64,000 nucleotides of DNA from Collinsella sp. AF23-2 (lineage in GTDB: Bacteria > Actinomycetota > Coriobacteriia > Coriobacteriales > Coriobacteriaceae): assembly GCF_003459245.1 (NCBI RefSeq), contig NZ_QRVG01000008.1:22865-86864 (forward strand), read 5' to 3'. Under the pieces are notes generated by a model. That model was not told where the DNA came from, made no database searches, and saw nothing but the letters and a program-made list of their open reading frames with translations. The stretch's first letter is position 1. The number at the start of each line of letters is the position of its first letter. Both the position numbers and the translations under genes were made by a program. Shown here piece by piece: positions 1 through 8,691 of the stretch.

Positions 1-54
1 GCGGGGGCACGTCTAGGTGCTCCCGGGTAAGATTCTCTATTGATAGGAGAAGAC

Positions 55-1668
55 ATGGCCATCATCAACAAGGGTATGTCCAGGCGTTCGTTCCTCGGCC
101 TCACCGGCAGCGTCGCTGCTGTCGCGGGGCTTGGTCTCACCGGCTGCGGTGGCAGCTCCAGCGACGAGGGTTCCGCTTCCGGTTCCACCGATTCCGCCAA
201 CCGTGGCGGCGGCGTGATCACCGCTGGTTCCGCTTACGCTCCGTCCAGCTTCGATCCCGCCAGCACCGGCTCCGCTGTGGGCCTGGGTGCTAACTGGCAC
301 GTCGTCGAGGGCCTCTACGGCATCGATTACCACGACTACAGCACCTTCAACGAGCTCGCCACCGACGATCCCAAGTCTGTGGACGACACCACTTTCGAGG
401 TCACCATCCGCAAGGGTGCCAAGTTCTCCGATGGCACCGAGGTCACCGCTGACGATGTCGTTGCCTCCTACACCGCTTGCGCCGCTTCCGCTACCTATGC
501 TCCGTTCTTCCAGCCCTTCGAGTCCATCGAGGCCAAGGACGCCAGCACCGTGACGGTCAAGACCAAGGTCCCCAACTTCTCCCTGCTCAAGGATCGTCTG
601 GCCATCGTCCGCGTTACCCCGGCCACCCAGACCGAGGAGGATCGCGCCAAGCAGCCGATCGGCTCCGGCCCCTGGATGTACGACTCTATCTCCGATACCG
701 AGATCACCCTGGTTCCCAACCCCGAGTACAACGGTGAGTATGCTGCCGAGGATAAGAAGATCCAGTACAGCATCCTGACCGACCCCACCGCTCGCGTTAC
801 CGCTCAGCAGGAGGGCTCCACGCTCGTTATGGAGCTCGTTACCGCTGACGCCGTCGACCAGCTCGAGAGCGCCGGCTGCAAGATCGATAACGTTCAGGGT
901 TTCGGCACCCGCTTCATCATGTTCAACGTCGCCAAGGAGCCTTGGAACAACGTCAAGGTCCGTCAGGCTGTCATGTATGCGCTCGACACCGAGAAGATGG
1001 TCAGCAACACCTTCGCCGGCCTTGCCACCGCTGCCAGCTGCTACCTGCCCAAGAGCTTCACCAACTATCATGAGGCTTCCACGGTGTACAAGACCGACGC
1101 CAAGAAGGCTAAGAAGCTCATCGAGGAGTCTGGCATCACCCCGGGTGCCATCACCCTGCGCACCACCGACAACGAGCAGATTAAGGGCATGGCCGCCCAG
1201 GTCAAGAACGACCTCGACGCTCTCGGCTTCGATGTGACCATCCAGACCGATACCTCGCCGGCCACCTACGCTGCCATCGACGGCGGCGAGGCCTACGATA
1301 TCCTCCTTGCCCCTGGCGATCCTTCCTGCTTCGGCGCCGACCCCGACCTGCTGCTCAACTGGTGGTACGGCGACAACGTCTGGATGCAGACCCGTTGCCC
1401 GTGGAAGGAGTCCGCTGAGTGGCAGAAGCTCCACGGTCTCATGGACGAGGCTCTTGCCGCCGAGGGCGACGAGCAGCAGAAGAAGTGGAACGAGTGCTTC
1501 GACATCATTGCCGACAACGCCGTTCTGTACCCCGTTGTCCACGTCAAGACCGTCTCCGCTTCCTGGGACGATCCGTCCACTGCGCCCAACGGCGAGGCCC
1601 TCGATGGCTTCAAGGGCATCGGCACGACGAGCATGTCCTTCAGGGGCGTTGCGACCGTCAAGGCGTAA
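55..1668 (+). CDS. ABC importer substrate-binding lipoprotein, family 5 (probable sialic acid type)
   Basis: A 537-residue extracytoplasmic binding protein of the peptide/nickel/oligosaccharide SBP family. The N-terminus has a twin-arginine stretch SRRSFLG (residues 9-15), a hydrophobic run and a lipobox LTGC with Cys31, so it is probably Tat-exported and lipid-anchored. The start is the ATG behind AGGAGA at 46-51; an in-frame TTG at 40 lies upstream of that site and is unlikely. It heads an operon with two permease domains, two ATPases, esterases, a NanA-like aldolase, a ROK kinase and NanE. That context suggests sialic acid or a sialic-acid conjugate as ligand rather than peptides. The ligand assignment is inference; family membership is firm. 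Confidence 0.85.
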   Translation: MAIINKGMSRRSFLGLTGSVAAVAGLGLTGCGGSSSDEGSASGSTDSANRGGGVITAGSAYAPSSFDPASTGSAVGLGANWHVVEGLYGIDYHDYSTFNELATDDPKSVDDTTFEVTIRKGAKFSDGTEVTADDVVASYTACAASATYAPFFQPFESIEAKDASTVTVKTKVPNFSLLKDRLAIVRVTPATQTEEDRAKQPIGSGPWMYDSISDTEITLVPNPEYNGEYAAEDKKIQYSILTDPTARVTAQQEGSTLVMELVTADAVDQLESAGCKIDNVQGFGTRFIMFNVAKEPWNNVKVRQAVMYALDTEKMVSNTFAGLATAASCYLPKSFTNYHEASTVYKTDAKKAKKLIEESGITPGAITLRTTDNEQIKGMAAQVKNDLDALGFDVTIQTDTSPATYAAIDGGEAYDILLAPGDPSCFGADPDLLLNWWYGDNVWMQTRCPWKESAEWQKLHGLMDEALAAEGDEQQKKWNECFDIIADNAVLYPVVHVKTVSASWDDPSTAPNGEALDGFKGIGTTSMSFRGVATVKA

Positions 1669-1730
1669 GACTCGCTTGAGTCTGTATGCAGGATGTCGGT
1701 CGTTGGGACCGTATCCTCATAGTTGAAACA

Positions 1731-1764
1731 AAGACCCGGGCGACCTCGATGTCGCTCGGGTCTT
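1731..1764 (+). terminator. Hairpin between binding-protein and permease genes
   Basis: A 14-bp inverted repeat (AAGACCCGGGCGAC with one mismatch on the other arm) around a 6-nt loop, followed by TGTAATG with no good T-run. It lies in the 157-nt gap after the binding-protein gene and could attenuate transcription or protect the upstream mRNA, giving more binding protein than transporter. Confidence 0.55.
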
Positions 1765-1825
1765 GTAATGAGTATCCGTACTCATATACCAGTTGGTCCT
1801 ACCGACAAAAGAAAGGGGAGAGAAC

Positions 1826-2782
1826 GTGAACAACTTGCTACGTTTGATTGGAAGGCGTCTTGTGGCGCTGCCGATCATGGCATTGGGCGTCACCGTCCTG
1901 GTGTTCTTCCTTATGTCGTTCTCCAAGACCGACCCCGCCTACACGGCGTTGGGTGACGGTGCCTCGCCCGAGGCGGTTGCCGAGTACCATGAGAAGTATG
2001 GTCTGGACGACCCCTGGCCCGTGCGCTACGTGCGCTATATGGGCGATTTGATCCATGGCGACATGGGCACCTATGGTGCTGCTCGCAACTCCGTTGCCAA
2101 GCGCATCTCCACGGCCCTGCCCGTCACGATGCAGCTGACCTTCATCGGCCTTGCCATCGGTGCGGTCGTTTCGTTTTTGCTCGGCGTCATCGCGGCACTG
2201 TATCGCGACAAATGGCCGGACCAAGTGATCCGCGTCTTTTCCATCGCCGGCTTGGCAACCCCGTCGTTCTGGCTTGCCGTTCTGTTGATCCTGCTGTTCT
2301 CTTCCTACCTTAAGGTGCTCCCGGCATCGGGTGCTCTGCCTCACTTCACCACGAATCCGGCTGGTTATCTGGGCCGCATGATTATGCCCGCCATCGCCTT
2401 GGCATTTCCGCTGACGGGCCAGATGACTCGTATCGTGCGTACCGCCATGGTCGAGGAGCTCGACAAGGACTATGTCCGTATGGCTCGCGGCGCCGGCGTT
2501 CCCGAGAAGGTCGTCGTTGGCATCAACGTACTTCGCAATGCGCTGATCACCCCGGTCACCACCCTCGGTCTTAAGATCGGTTACCTCATGGGCGGCGCCG
2601 TCGTCATCGAGGTTATCTTCAACCTCCCCGGCATGGGCACCGCGATCCTGCAGGGCGTTCAGGGCAACGAGGCGAACCTGGTTCAGGGCGTCGTCATCGT
2701 CGTTGCTCTTGCCTTCATCATCATCAACATCGTGGTTGACATGCTCTACCTGCTCATCAACCCGCGCATCAGGACGGTGTAG
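1826..2782 (+). CDS. ABC transporter permease, DppB/OppB family
   Basis: A 318-residue inner-membrane permease with an N-terminal membrane segment (about residues 9-29) and further segments through the protein. It carries the family hallmark region around DYVRMARGAGVPEKVV, which couples to the ATPase. A GTG start at 1826 is chosen because AAAGGGGAGAG lies just upstream (1812-1822); the in-frame start at 1793 lacks such a site. It is the first of two permease domains in this importer. Its partner domain is the N-terminal half of the following fused protein. Confidence 0.87.
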   Translation: MNNLLRLIGRRLVALPIMALGVTVLVFFLMSFSKTDPAYTALGDGASPEAVAEYHEKYGLDDPWPVRYVRYMGDLIHGDMGTYGAARNSVAKRISTALPVTMQLTFIGLAIGAVVSFLLGVIAALYRDKWPDQVIRVFSIAGLATPSFWLAVLLILLFSSYLKVLPASGALPHFTTNPAGYLGRMIMPAIALAFPLTGQMTRIVRTAMVEELDKDYVRMARGAGVPEKVVVGINVLRNALITPVTTLGLKIGYLMGGAVVIEVIFNLPGMGTAILQGVQGNEANLVQGVVIVVALAFIIINIVVDMLYLLINPRIRTV

Positions 2783-2785
2783 ATT

Positions 2786-4801
2786 ATGGTAAAGATTCGA
2801 GAGAAGCAAACCGAGCAGCTCGAGAAGGCTGCCTCCAAGGGGCTCAAGCTCGGTGGCTGGAAGAAGATGACGCTGTCTTCTAAGATTGCCGCCGTCGTGT
2901 TGGTGCTGGTCGCCCTGACTGCGATTCTGGCACCCCTTCTTGCCCCCTATAGCCCGGTCGAGATCTTTACGGCTCGCCAGGCTCCCGGCAACGGATTTAT
3001 CTTCGGTACCGACGATAAGGGTCGCGACATTCTGTCGCGCATGCTCTACGGTGGTCGTTACTCGCTGATTATCGGCTTTGGCGCCACTGCCATGGCTCTG
3101 GTCTGCGGCTCGGTCGTGGGCGCCCTTGCGGCGGTTTCGCGCAAGGCCGTTTCCGAGACGATCATGCGTATCCTGGACATCATCATGTCTATCCCGGGCA
3201 TCGCCCTCGCAGCCGTCTTCGTCTCCATCCTGGGCAACTCCGTGCCGTCGATCATCTTCGCCATCGGCTTTATGTACACTCCGCAGATTGCCCGTATCGT
3301 GCGCGCCAACATCGTGTCCGAGTACGGCGAGGACTATGTCCGCGCGGTCATCGTTTCCGGCGCCAAGGCTCCGTGGATTTTGATCAAGCATGTTCTGCGT
3401 AACTGCATCGCCCCGATCATGGTCTTCACCGTTACCCTGGTCGCCGACGCCATCATCTTCGAGGCCTCGCTGACCTTTATCGGCGCTGGTATCCAGGAGC
3501 CCACCGCTACCTGGGGCAACATCCTCGCCGACGCCCGCGGCGGCGTGCTCGCTGGCCGTTGGTGGCAGGCACTGTTCCCGGGTCTGGCCATCATGATCAC
3601 CTGCCTGGCGCTCAACATCCTCTCCGAGGGCATTACCGACGCCATGGCCGCTGCTCCCTCCGCCGCCCTGGATCCGACCGATTCCTCCAAGCGTCGCGAG
3701 GCCGACCTGCTGGTCTCCGACCCCGTTCGCGCCTACAAGGAGCAGGCCCAGTCCCTCTCCGCTCGCCTTGGCGCCCTGCGCGATGTCGAGCTCAAGCGTG
3801 ACGATCGCCATGTGCCTGACGAGTCTGTCGAACCGATTCTCTCGGTCCGTGACTTCTGCATTCAGTTCGAGCACCACGGCGATATCAACGTCGTCGACCA
3901 TGTCAACTTTGACGTCCGTCCTGGTCAGACCATGGGCCTGGTGGGCGAGTCCGGTTGCGGTAAGTCCATCACCACGCTGGCCATCATGGGCCTGACCGAC
4001 GATGACGAGCACCTTTCCGGCGAGGTCCTCTGGGAGGGCCGCGACCTGCTCAAGATGAGCAAGAAGGAGTGGTTCGGCCTGCGCGGTACCGATATCGCTA
4101 TGGTCTATCAGGACGCCCTGTCCTCGCTCAACCCCTCCATGCTCATCTCTGCCCAGATGAAGCAGCTCACCAAGCGCGGCGGCACCCGCAGCGCCGAGGA
4201 ACTTCTGGAGCTCGTGGGCCTCGACCCCAAGCGTACGCTCGAGAGCTACCCGCATGAGCTTTCCGGTGGCCAGCGTCAGCGTGTTCTGATTGCTATGGCC
4301 CTTACCCGCGACCCCAAGCTGGTCATCTGCGACGAGCCCACGACCGCTCTGGACGTTACCGTCCAGAAGCAGGTCATCAAGCTGCTCAACGACCTTCAGG
4401 CCAAGCTCGGCTTTGCCATGATCTTCGTCTCGCATGACCTGGCGCTGGTCGCCGAGGTCGCCCATAACATCACGGTTATGTATGCCGGTCAGGTTATCGA
4501 GCAGGCACCCACCAAGGAGCTGCTCACCAACCCGATTCACGAGTACACCCGCGGTCTTCTGGGTTCCGTTCTGTCCATCGAGAGCGGTTCGGGCCGTCTG
4601 CACCAGGTGCCCGGCGCCGTTCCGAGCCCGCGCGATTTCCCCAAGGGCGATCGCTTCGCGCCCCGCTCGAGCCATCCGCGTATTGGCCTGGACACCCGTC
4701 CGGTCTTCAAGCGCGTGCCTGGCACCGAGCACTTCTATTCCGAGCTCCCCGACGAGGTGCTCAAGGCAAATGGTTTGACCCCTCACGCGGAGGTGATGTA
4801 G
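2786..4801 (+). CDS. ABC transporter permease-ATPase fusion (DppC-DppD)
   Basis: 671 residues that join two normally separate subunits. Residues about 1-295 are a DppC-type permease (membrane segment near 33-55, EAA-like region GEDYVRAVIVSGAKAP). Residues about 296-345 form a charged linker. Residues about 350-671 are a DppD-type ATPase with Walker A GESGCGKS (387-394), signature LSGGQ (about 492) and Walker [11 protein letters not shown], ending with the C-terminal oligopeptide-ATPase extension. The frame is open throughout with no sign of a sequencing join. It starts 3 nt after the upstream permease gene and its stop abuts the next ATG. In the second family-5 importer of this window (19855-23965) the same domains are separate proteins. 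Confidence 0.88.
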   Translation: MVKIREKQTEQLEKAASKGLKLGGWKKMTLSSKIAAVVLVLVALTAILAPLLAPYSPVEIFTARQAPGNGFIFGTDDKGRDILSRMLYGGRYSLIIGFGATAMALVCGSVVGALAAVSRKAVSETIMRILDIIMSIPGIALAAVFVSILGNSVPSIIFAIGFMYTPQIARIVRANIVSEYGEDYVRAVIVSGAKAPWILIKHVLRNCIAPIMVFTVTLVADAIIFEASLTFIGAGIQEPTATWGNILADARGGVLAGRWWQALFPGLAIMITCLALNILSEGITDAMAAAPSAALDPTDSSKRREADLLVSDPVRAYKEQAQSLSARLGALRDVELKRDDRHVPDESVEPILSVRDFCIQFEHHGDINVVDHVNFDVRPGQTMGLVGESGCGKSITTLAIMGLTDDDEHLSGEVLWEGRDLLKMSKKEWFGLRGTDIAMVYQDALSSLNPSMLISAQMKQLTKRGGTRSAEELLELVGLDPKRTLESYPHELSGGQRQRVLIAMALTRDPKLVICDEPTTALDVTVQKQVIKLLNDLQAKLGFAMIFVSHDLALVAEVAHNITVMYAGQVIEQAPTKELLTNPIHEYTRGLLGSVLSIESGSGRLHQVPGAVPSPRDFPKGDRFAPRSSHPRIGLDTRPVFKRVPGTEHFYSELPDEVLKANGLTPHAEVM

Positions 4802-5629
4802 ATGAGCGAGACCGCAGTCAACGGCGTCGAGCCGATCATCTTCCTTGATGACGTTCACGTCACCTTTAGGACCCGTACCGGCTCGATCCTGCACCCCAAC
4901 CTGGTTCACGCCGTCCAGGGTGTAACGATTAAGCTCATGCCCGGACAGACCATCGGCATCGTCGGCGAGTCCGGTTGCGGTAAGTCCACCACCGCCAACG
5001 TCATGTGCGGCCTGCAGGCCCCCACGAGCGGCAAGGTCTACTTTAAGGGCAAGGACGTTACCAAACGTACCGCCGAGGACCGTCGCCACATGGGTCGCGT
5101 CATCTCGGTCGTGTTCCAGAACCCGGCCACGGCGCTCAACCCCCGCATGGTCGTTCGCGAGCAGCTGCTCGATCCCATGCGCGTCCACAACTTGGGCACC
5201 GAAGCCGAGCAGGAGAAGCGCGTCAAGGAACTCCTGGAGCTCACCGGTCTGCCCAGCTCCGCCGCCGAGGTTCTTCCCGGTCAGCTTTCGGGCGGCCAGC
5301 GCCAGCGCGTCGCAATTGCCCGTGCCCTGTCGCTGAACCCCGATGCCATCATCGCCGACGAGCCCACCTCGGCTCTGGACGTTTCGGTCCGCGCGCAGAT
5401 TCTGAACCTGCTGACCGACCTTAAGAAGGAGCTCGGCCTGGCCATGGTGTTCATCAGCCATGACATCCAGACGGTCCGCTATATCTCTGACGACATCATC
5501 GTTATGAATGGCGGCAAGATCGTCGAGCAGGGCGAGGCCAAGCAGGTCTTCCAGCACCCCCAGGACCCCTACACCAAGATGCTGCTCGGCGCTGCGCCGT
5601 CGCTGCTGCATCCCAAGCTCGGCGAGTAG
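4802..5629 (+). CDS. ABC transporter ATP-binding protein, DppF/OppF family
   Basis: A 275-residue ATPase with Walker A GESGCGKS near residue 58, signature LSGGQRQRV, Walker B ADEPTSALD and switch His in FISHD. It would pair with the ATPase half of the preceding fusion to drive import. It is slightly short at the C-terminus compared with usual DppF proteins (about 320 residues), ending soon after the DPYTKMLLGAAP region. Its ATG directly follows the upstream stop, so it is translationally coupled. Confidence 0.87.
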   Translation: MSETAVNGVEPIIFLDDVHVTFRTRTGSILHPNLVHAVQGVTIKLMPGQTIGIVGESGCGKSTTANVMCGLQAPTSGKVYFKGKDVTKRTAEDRRHMGRVISVVFQNPATALNPRMVVREQLLDPMRVHNLGTEAEQEKRVKELLELTGLPSSAAEVLPGQLSGGQRQRVAIARALSLNPDAIIADEPTSALDVSVRAQILNLLTDLKKELGLAMVFISHDIQTVRYISDDIIVMNGGKIVEQGEAKQVFQHPQDPYTKMLLGAAPSLLHPKLGE

Positions 5630-5645
5630 CCTCGCTTTCCCTCCC

Positions 5646-5673
5646 GTGCGCCCGGTTCCCTTGCCGGGCGCAC
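5646..5673. terminator. GC-rich hairpin after the importer genes
   Basis: A perfect 10-bp inverted repeat, GTGCGCCCGG / CCGGGCGCAC, around an 8-nt loop, without a T-run. It sits between the importer and the esterase genes and more likely acts as an mRNA stabiliser or weak attenuator than as a strong terminator. Confidence 0.45.
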
Positions 5674-5709
5674 CTCCGTTGCGATTTCGAAAGGTTGGGT
5701 TCACGAGCC

Positions 5710-6687
5710 ATGCCAAGTGCTCAGGAGCTACAACAGCAATTTGGTGAATATCGAGGCGCTATGCCCCGTCCATCGGATTTCGATCTCTTTTGGAAGGACC
5801 GCATGGCCGAGGCCGACGCCGTCGGGCTTGACTATGCGATCGAGACGGCATCGGTCACCGATGCCGTGACCTGCCAGCTTTTCGACCTCTGGTATACCGG
5901 CATGTGTGGCGCTCGCCTGCATGCCAAGTACCTTAAACCCGTCTCGGACGAGCCCGTGCCATTGGTACTTCAGTTCCATGGGTATCCGGGTGCAAGCCGC
6001 AGCTGGTTTGAGCAGGCGTCGTTTGCGGGCATGGGCATGGCACTCATCGCCCTCGACTGCCCCGGCCAAGGAGGTCCCTCCGAGGACATTGGTGGATTTG
6101 AGGGCACAACGGTCGCGGGCCATATCGTCGCCGGTATCGACGGCGATCCGGCCAACCTCTACTATGTCCGCTTGCACCAAGATATTCGCATCCTGTGCCG
6201 CATCGTTCGCGAGCTCGAGGGCATCGATCTTGCCCGTGTGTTTGTGAACGGCGCGTCGCAGGGCGGCGGTTTGGGCATTGCGACCTGTGCACTTAACAGC
6301 GAGCTTATCAATCGCGCCGCCATCCTCTATCCCTTCCTGTCGGATTTCCGCCTGGTCTGGGATTTGGATGCCGACGACATTGCCTACGAGGGCCTGCGCT
6401 ATTGGTCTCGCTGGTTTGACGAGGACTCGACTCGTATCGACGAAGCCTATGCCAAGCTGGCGTACTTCGATTCCAAGAACTTTGCCCCTATGGTCAAATG
6501 CCCCGTGCTGTTTGGCACCGGCACAGCCGATACCGTCTGTCCGCCAGCGACGCAGTTTGCGGTCTATAACAACCTGACCTGTGAAAAGCGTCATGAGTTC
6601 TTTGAAGGCTTTGGCCACGAGGAGATTCAGGATTTTGACGATCTGATCATTCCGTTTTTCTGCAAGGGAGGGGAGGCTCATGTCTAA
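5710..6687 (+). CDS. Acetylxylan esterase / cephalosporin-C deacetylase family hydrolase
   Basis: A 325-residue alpha/beta hydrolase of the AXE1 family. The nucleophile motif is GASQGG with Ser183. The other triad members are Asp274 (in GTGTADTVCPP) and His303 (in FGHEE). The oxyanion region is FHGYPG. Enzymes of this family remove acetyl groups from sugars. In a sialic acid operon the likely job is O-deacetylation of acetylated sialic acids before the aldolase step, although the substrate is inferred only from the neighbours. The ATG at 5710 is chosen; an in-frame TTG at 5695 touches the GAAAGG site and is unlikely. It overlaps the next gene by 8 nt. Confidence 0.85.
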   Translation: MPSAQELQQQFGEYRGAMPRPSDFDLFWKDRMAEADAVGLDYAIETASVTDAVTCQLFDLWYTGMCGARLHAKYLKPVSDEPVPLVLQFHGYPGASRSWFEQASFAGMGMALIALDCPGQGGPSEDIGGFEGTTVAGHIVAGIDGDPANLYYVRLHQDIRILCRIVRELEGIDLARVFVNGASQGGGLGIATCALNSELINRAAILYPFLSDFRLVWDLDADDIAYEGLRYWSRWFDEDSTRIDEAYAKLAYFDSKNFAPMVKCPVLFGTGTADTVCPPATQFAVYNNLTCEKRHEFFEGFGHEEIQDFDDLIIPFFCKGGEAHV

Positions 6688-7531
6688 GTGCGAGAGCAAT
6701 GTCAATGAGCTGATTGTCTCCGACCTTGTGGGGATTCCCGGAACGGTCTCGTCAAGGCTCGCTGATTTCCGGGATTGGCGCGGTGATGCTTCTGCGGATG
6801 TTTCCGAATTAGAGATAGCCGCTTCGGACCTTGAGGTTTGCGGGCCGAGTATTACGGCGATCGATTTTGCCAATCCGTATGCCCGCTACTCCGAGGTTTC
6901 CTTTGAGCTTGGTGGCGATGTGGTCCACGCACGTTTGATCGAGCCTGCCGGTCGCGCCCGAGCATCCGAGCTTGTGCCGCTATGTCTGATGTTTCACGAC
7001 ATCGACCGACCCGTGCGGGGATGGCATCACATGACGAGGTTTGCGGCCATGGGATATGCCGTGCTTGCGCTGGACGATGAGGCGATTGGATCCAGCGAGC
7101 TGCAGCAGGGGATTGCCTCTCCTGCTTTTGTCAAGCGCGTCCGTTGGGGTTGCGCGATGGCGAAGGTGGCGCGCAATCTTGATGGCGTGGACCCCGACCG
7201 CATCTTTGCATGGGGCGAGGGCCTTGGCGGCGGAGTCGCGCTGGCGGTTTCTGCTCTGGACGAGCGGGGCCTCGCCTGCACGGCGGTTGCCAATCCAATT
7301 CCCGGTGGCCTCGAGGCGTTGTCGTCTCGGGTGCGTGGATCGGTGCTCATGGGCACATCGCTCATGGATGCCGTGAGTGATCCCAAGGGCCAGTTTGCCG
7401 TATTCAACGGTCTTGAGTGTGACCGGAGGCATATCATCTATGCCAAATACGCTCATGAGCGCATCAACGCGTTCGAAAACGAAGTCATCGACTTTTTTAA
7501 CCAAACGTTCTACCCGTGTTCTTTGGCCTAG
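6680..7531 (+). CDS. AXE1-family alpha/beta hydrolase homologue lacking the catalytic serine
   Basis: A 283-residue paralogue-like neighbour of the preceding esterase. The GTSLMD..DPKGQFAVFNGL stretch matches the GTGTAD..PPATQFAVYNNL stretch of its partner, so Asp230 and His259 align with the triad Asp and His. The nucleophile elbow reads GEGLGG, with Gly181 where Ser is required, and the oxyanion loop is FHDIDRP instead of FHGYPG. Hydrolysis by the usual mechanism should be lost. It may be a pseudo-enzyme partner or regulator of the upstream esterase, or simply decaying. The frame is intact, and the start overlaps the upstream stop behind a strong AGGGAGGGGAGG site. Confidence 0.75.
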   Translation: MSKCESNVNELIVSDLVGIPGTVSSRLADFRDWRGDASADVSELEIAASDLEVCGPSITAIDFANPYARYSEVSFELGGDVVHARLIEPAGRARASELVPLCLMFHDIDRPVRGWHHMTRFAAMGYAVLALDDEAIGSSELQQGIASPAFVKRVRWGCAMAKVARNLDGVDPDRIFAWGEGLGGGVALAVSALDERGLACTAVANPIPGGLEALSSRVRGSVLMGTSLMDAVSDPKGQFAVFNGLECDRRHIIYAKYAHERINAFENEVIDFFNQTFYPCSLA

Positions 7532-7599
7532 ACGGCCTGGACACTGCCAACAAGAGTGGGTGGCATAGGGCCGCCCGCCAGACAACTAAGGAGATTCTT

Positions 7600-8520
7600 G
7601 TGGCAACTCAGAAATTCACCGGCGTTATCCCTCCCGTCGTTGTTCCCGATACCGAAGATCACCAGCTCGATGTTGTCTCCTTTGAGCGCAGCATCAACCG
7701 CATGATCGATGCCGGCGTCGATGGCCTGTTCTTCCTGGGATCCTCGGGCGAGGTCGTCTTCTCCACCGACGAGCGCCGTCGCCAGATTATCGCCGAGGCC
7801 GTGCGCATCGTCGATCACCGCGTGCCTGTTCTGGTCGGCATCATCGATACCGAGACCGAGCGCATGATCGAGCACGGTAAGGTCGCTCAGGAGCTGGGCG
7901 CCGATGCGCTTGTCGCCACCTGCCCGTTCTATGCCCTGCAGGGCATGACCGAGGTCGAGGAGCACTTCCGCATCCTGCACGAGGAGCTCGACCTGCCCAT
8001 CTTTGCCTATGACATTCCCGTCTGCGTTCACACCAAGCTCCCCTGGAAGCTCCTTGCCAAGCTCGGCGCCGAGGGCGTCCTTGCTGGCGTCAAGGATTCC
8101 TCGGGTGATGACATCTCGTTCCGCTACCTCGTTCAGGAGAACGAGAAGAACGGCCATCCGATGAGTATCCTCACCGGTCACGAGGTTGTCGTCGACGGCG
8201 CTTACCTCGGTGGCGCCGACGGTTCTGTCCCGGGCCTTGCCAACGTTGAGCCCGAGGGCTACGTGCGCCAGTGGAAGGCCGCTCAGGCCGGTGACTGGGC
8301 TACCGTCAAGGCCGAGCAGGATCGCCTCAACGAGATCTCCCACATCTGGGATGTCACCTCGGGCGTCCAGGGCTATGCCGGTGGCGTCGGCGCCTTCAAG
8401 ACCGCTATGAACCTCATGGGCATCTTCGACAGCCCGACCATGCCGCGCCCGGTGAAGGCCATGACCGGCGAGAACGTCGAGGCGATTAGGAAGGTCCTTC
8501 AGGACAACGGTCTCCTGTAA
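7600..8520 (+). CDS. nanA: Dihydrodipicolinate synthase/N-acetylneuraminate lyase family aldolase
   Basis: A 306-residue class I aldolase (TIM barrel). It has the substrate-carboxylate motif GSSGE, the catalytic Tyr in CPFYALQG and the Schiff-base Lys in GVKDSSGD. The family includes DapA, NanA and keto-sugar-acid aldolases. The GSSGE variant does not decide between them, but linkage to a ROK kinase and NanE supports N-acetylneuraminate lyase, which splits sialic acid to ManNAc and pyruvate. The GTG start is behind AAGGAG (7588-7593), 6 nt away. The symbol rests on context. Confidence 0.75.
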   Translation: MATQKFTGVIPPVVVPDTEDHQLDVVSFERSINRMIDAGVDGLFFLGSSGEVVFSTDERRRQIIAEAVRIVDHRVPVLVGIIDTETERMIEHGKVAQELGADALVATCPFYALQGMTEVEEHFRILHEELDLPIFAYDIPVCVHTKLPWKLLAKLGAEGVLAGVKDSSGDDISFRYLVQENEKNGHPMSILTGHEVVVDGAYLGGADGSVPGLANVEPEGYVRQWKAAQAGDWATVKAEQDRLNEISHIWDVTSGVQGYAGGVGAFKTAMNLMGIFDSPTMPRPVKAMTGENVEAIRKVLQDNGLL

Positions 8521-8526
8521 AGCTTC

Positions 8527-8614
8527 CCAGGCACCCGACCTCGCCGTTCAACCGTGTGGCCATGACCCATTAGGTCAATGGCCACACGGTTTCTCGGCGA
8601 TCTCGGACACCTGG
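8527..8614 (-). repeat. Family B structured palindrome, copy 1 (minus-strand orientation)
   Basis: An 88-nt imperfect inverted repeat filling the gap between the aldolase and kinase genes. Arms begin CCAGG and end CCTGG; the inner stem is AACCGTGTGGCCAT. On the minus strand each arm contains GGTGYC, giving three consecutive G-U wobbles. These are followed by an AGAT/AGGT internal loop, a 6-bp stem and an AGA/GAA loop. On the plus strand the same wobbles become A-C mismatches, so the minus strand is the better RNA. The motifs recur at 9675-9772 and 28519-28622. Confidence 0.7.
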
Positions 8615-8691
8615 AAAACCTTTACTGCGCTGTGACGGCTAGCCTGACGGCGCATTTCCTGTAGTTGTTTTTATCTCCGAAGGAGAGCGAC

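Noticed and set aside
1838..5716. Very long open frame (1292 codons) on the minus strand opposite the importer genes
   Set aside because: It is a shadow of high-GC coding sequence in antisense. The plus-strand genes have clear motifs and ribosome sites, and the minus frame gives low-complexity His/Asp/Gly-rich protein.
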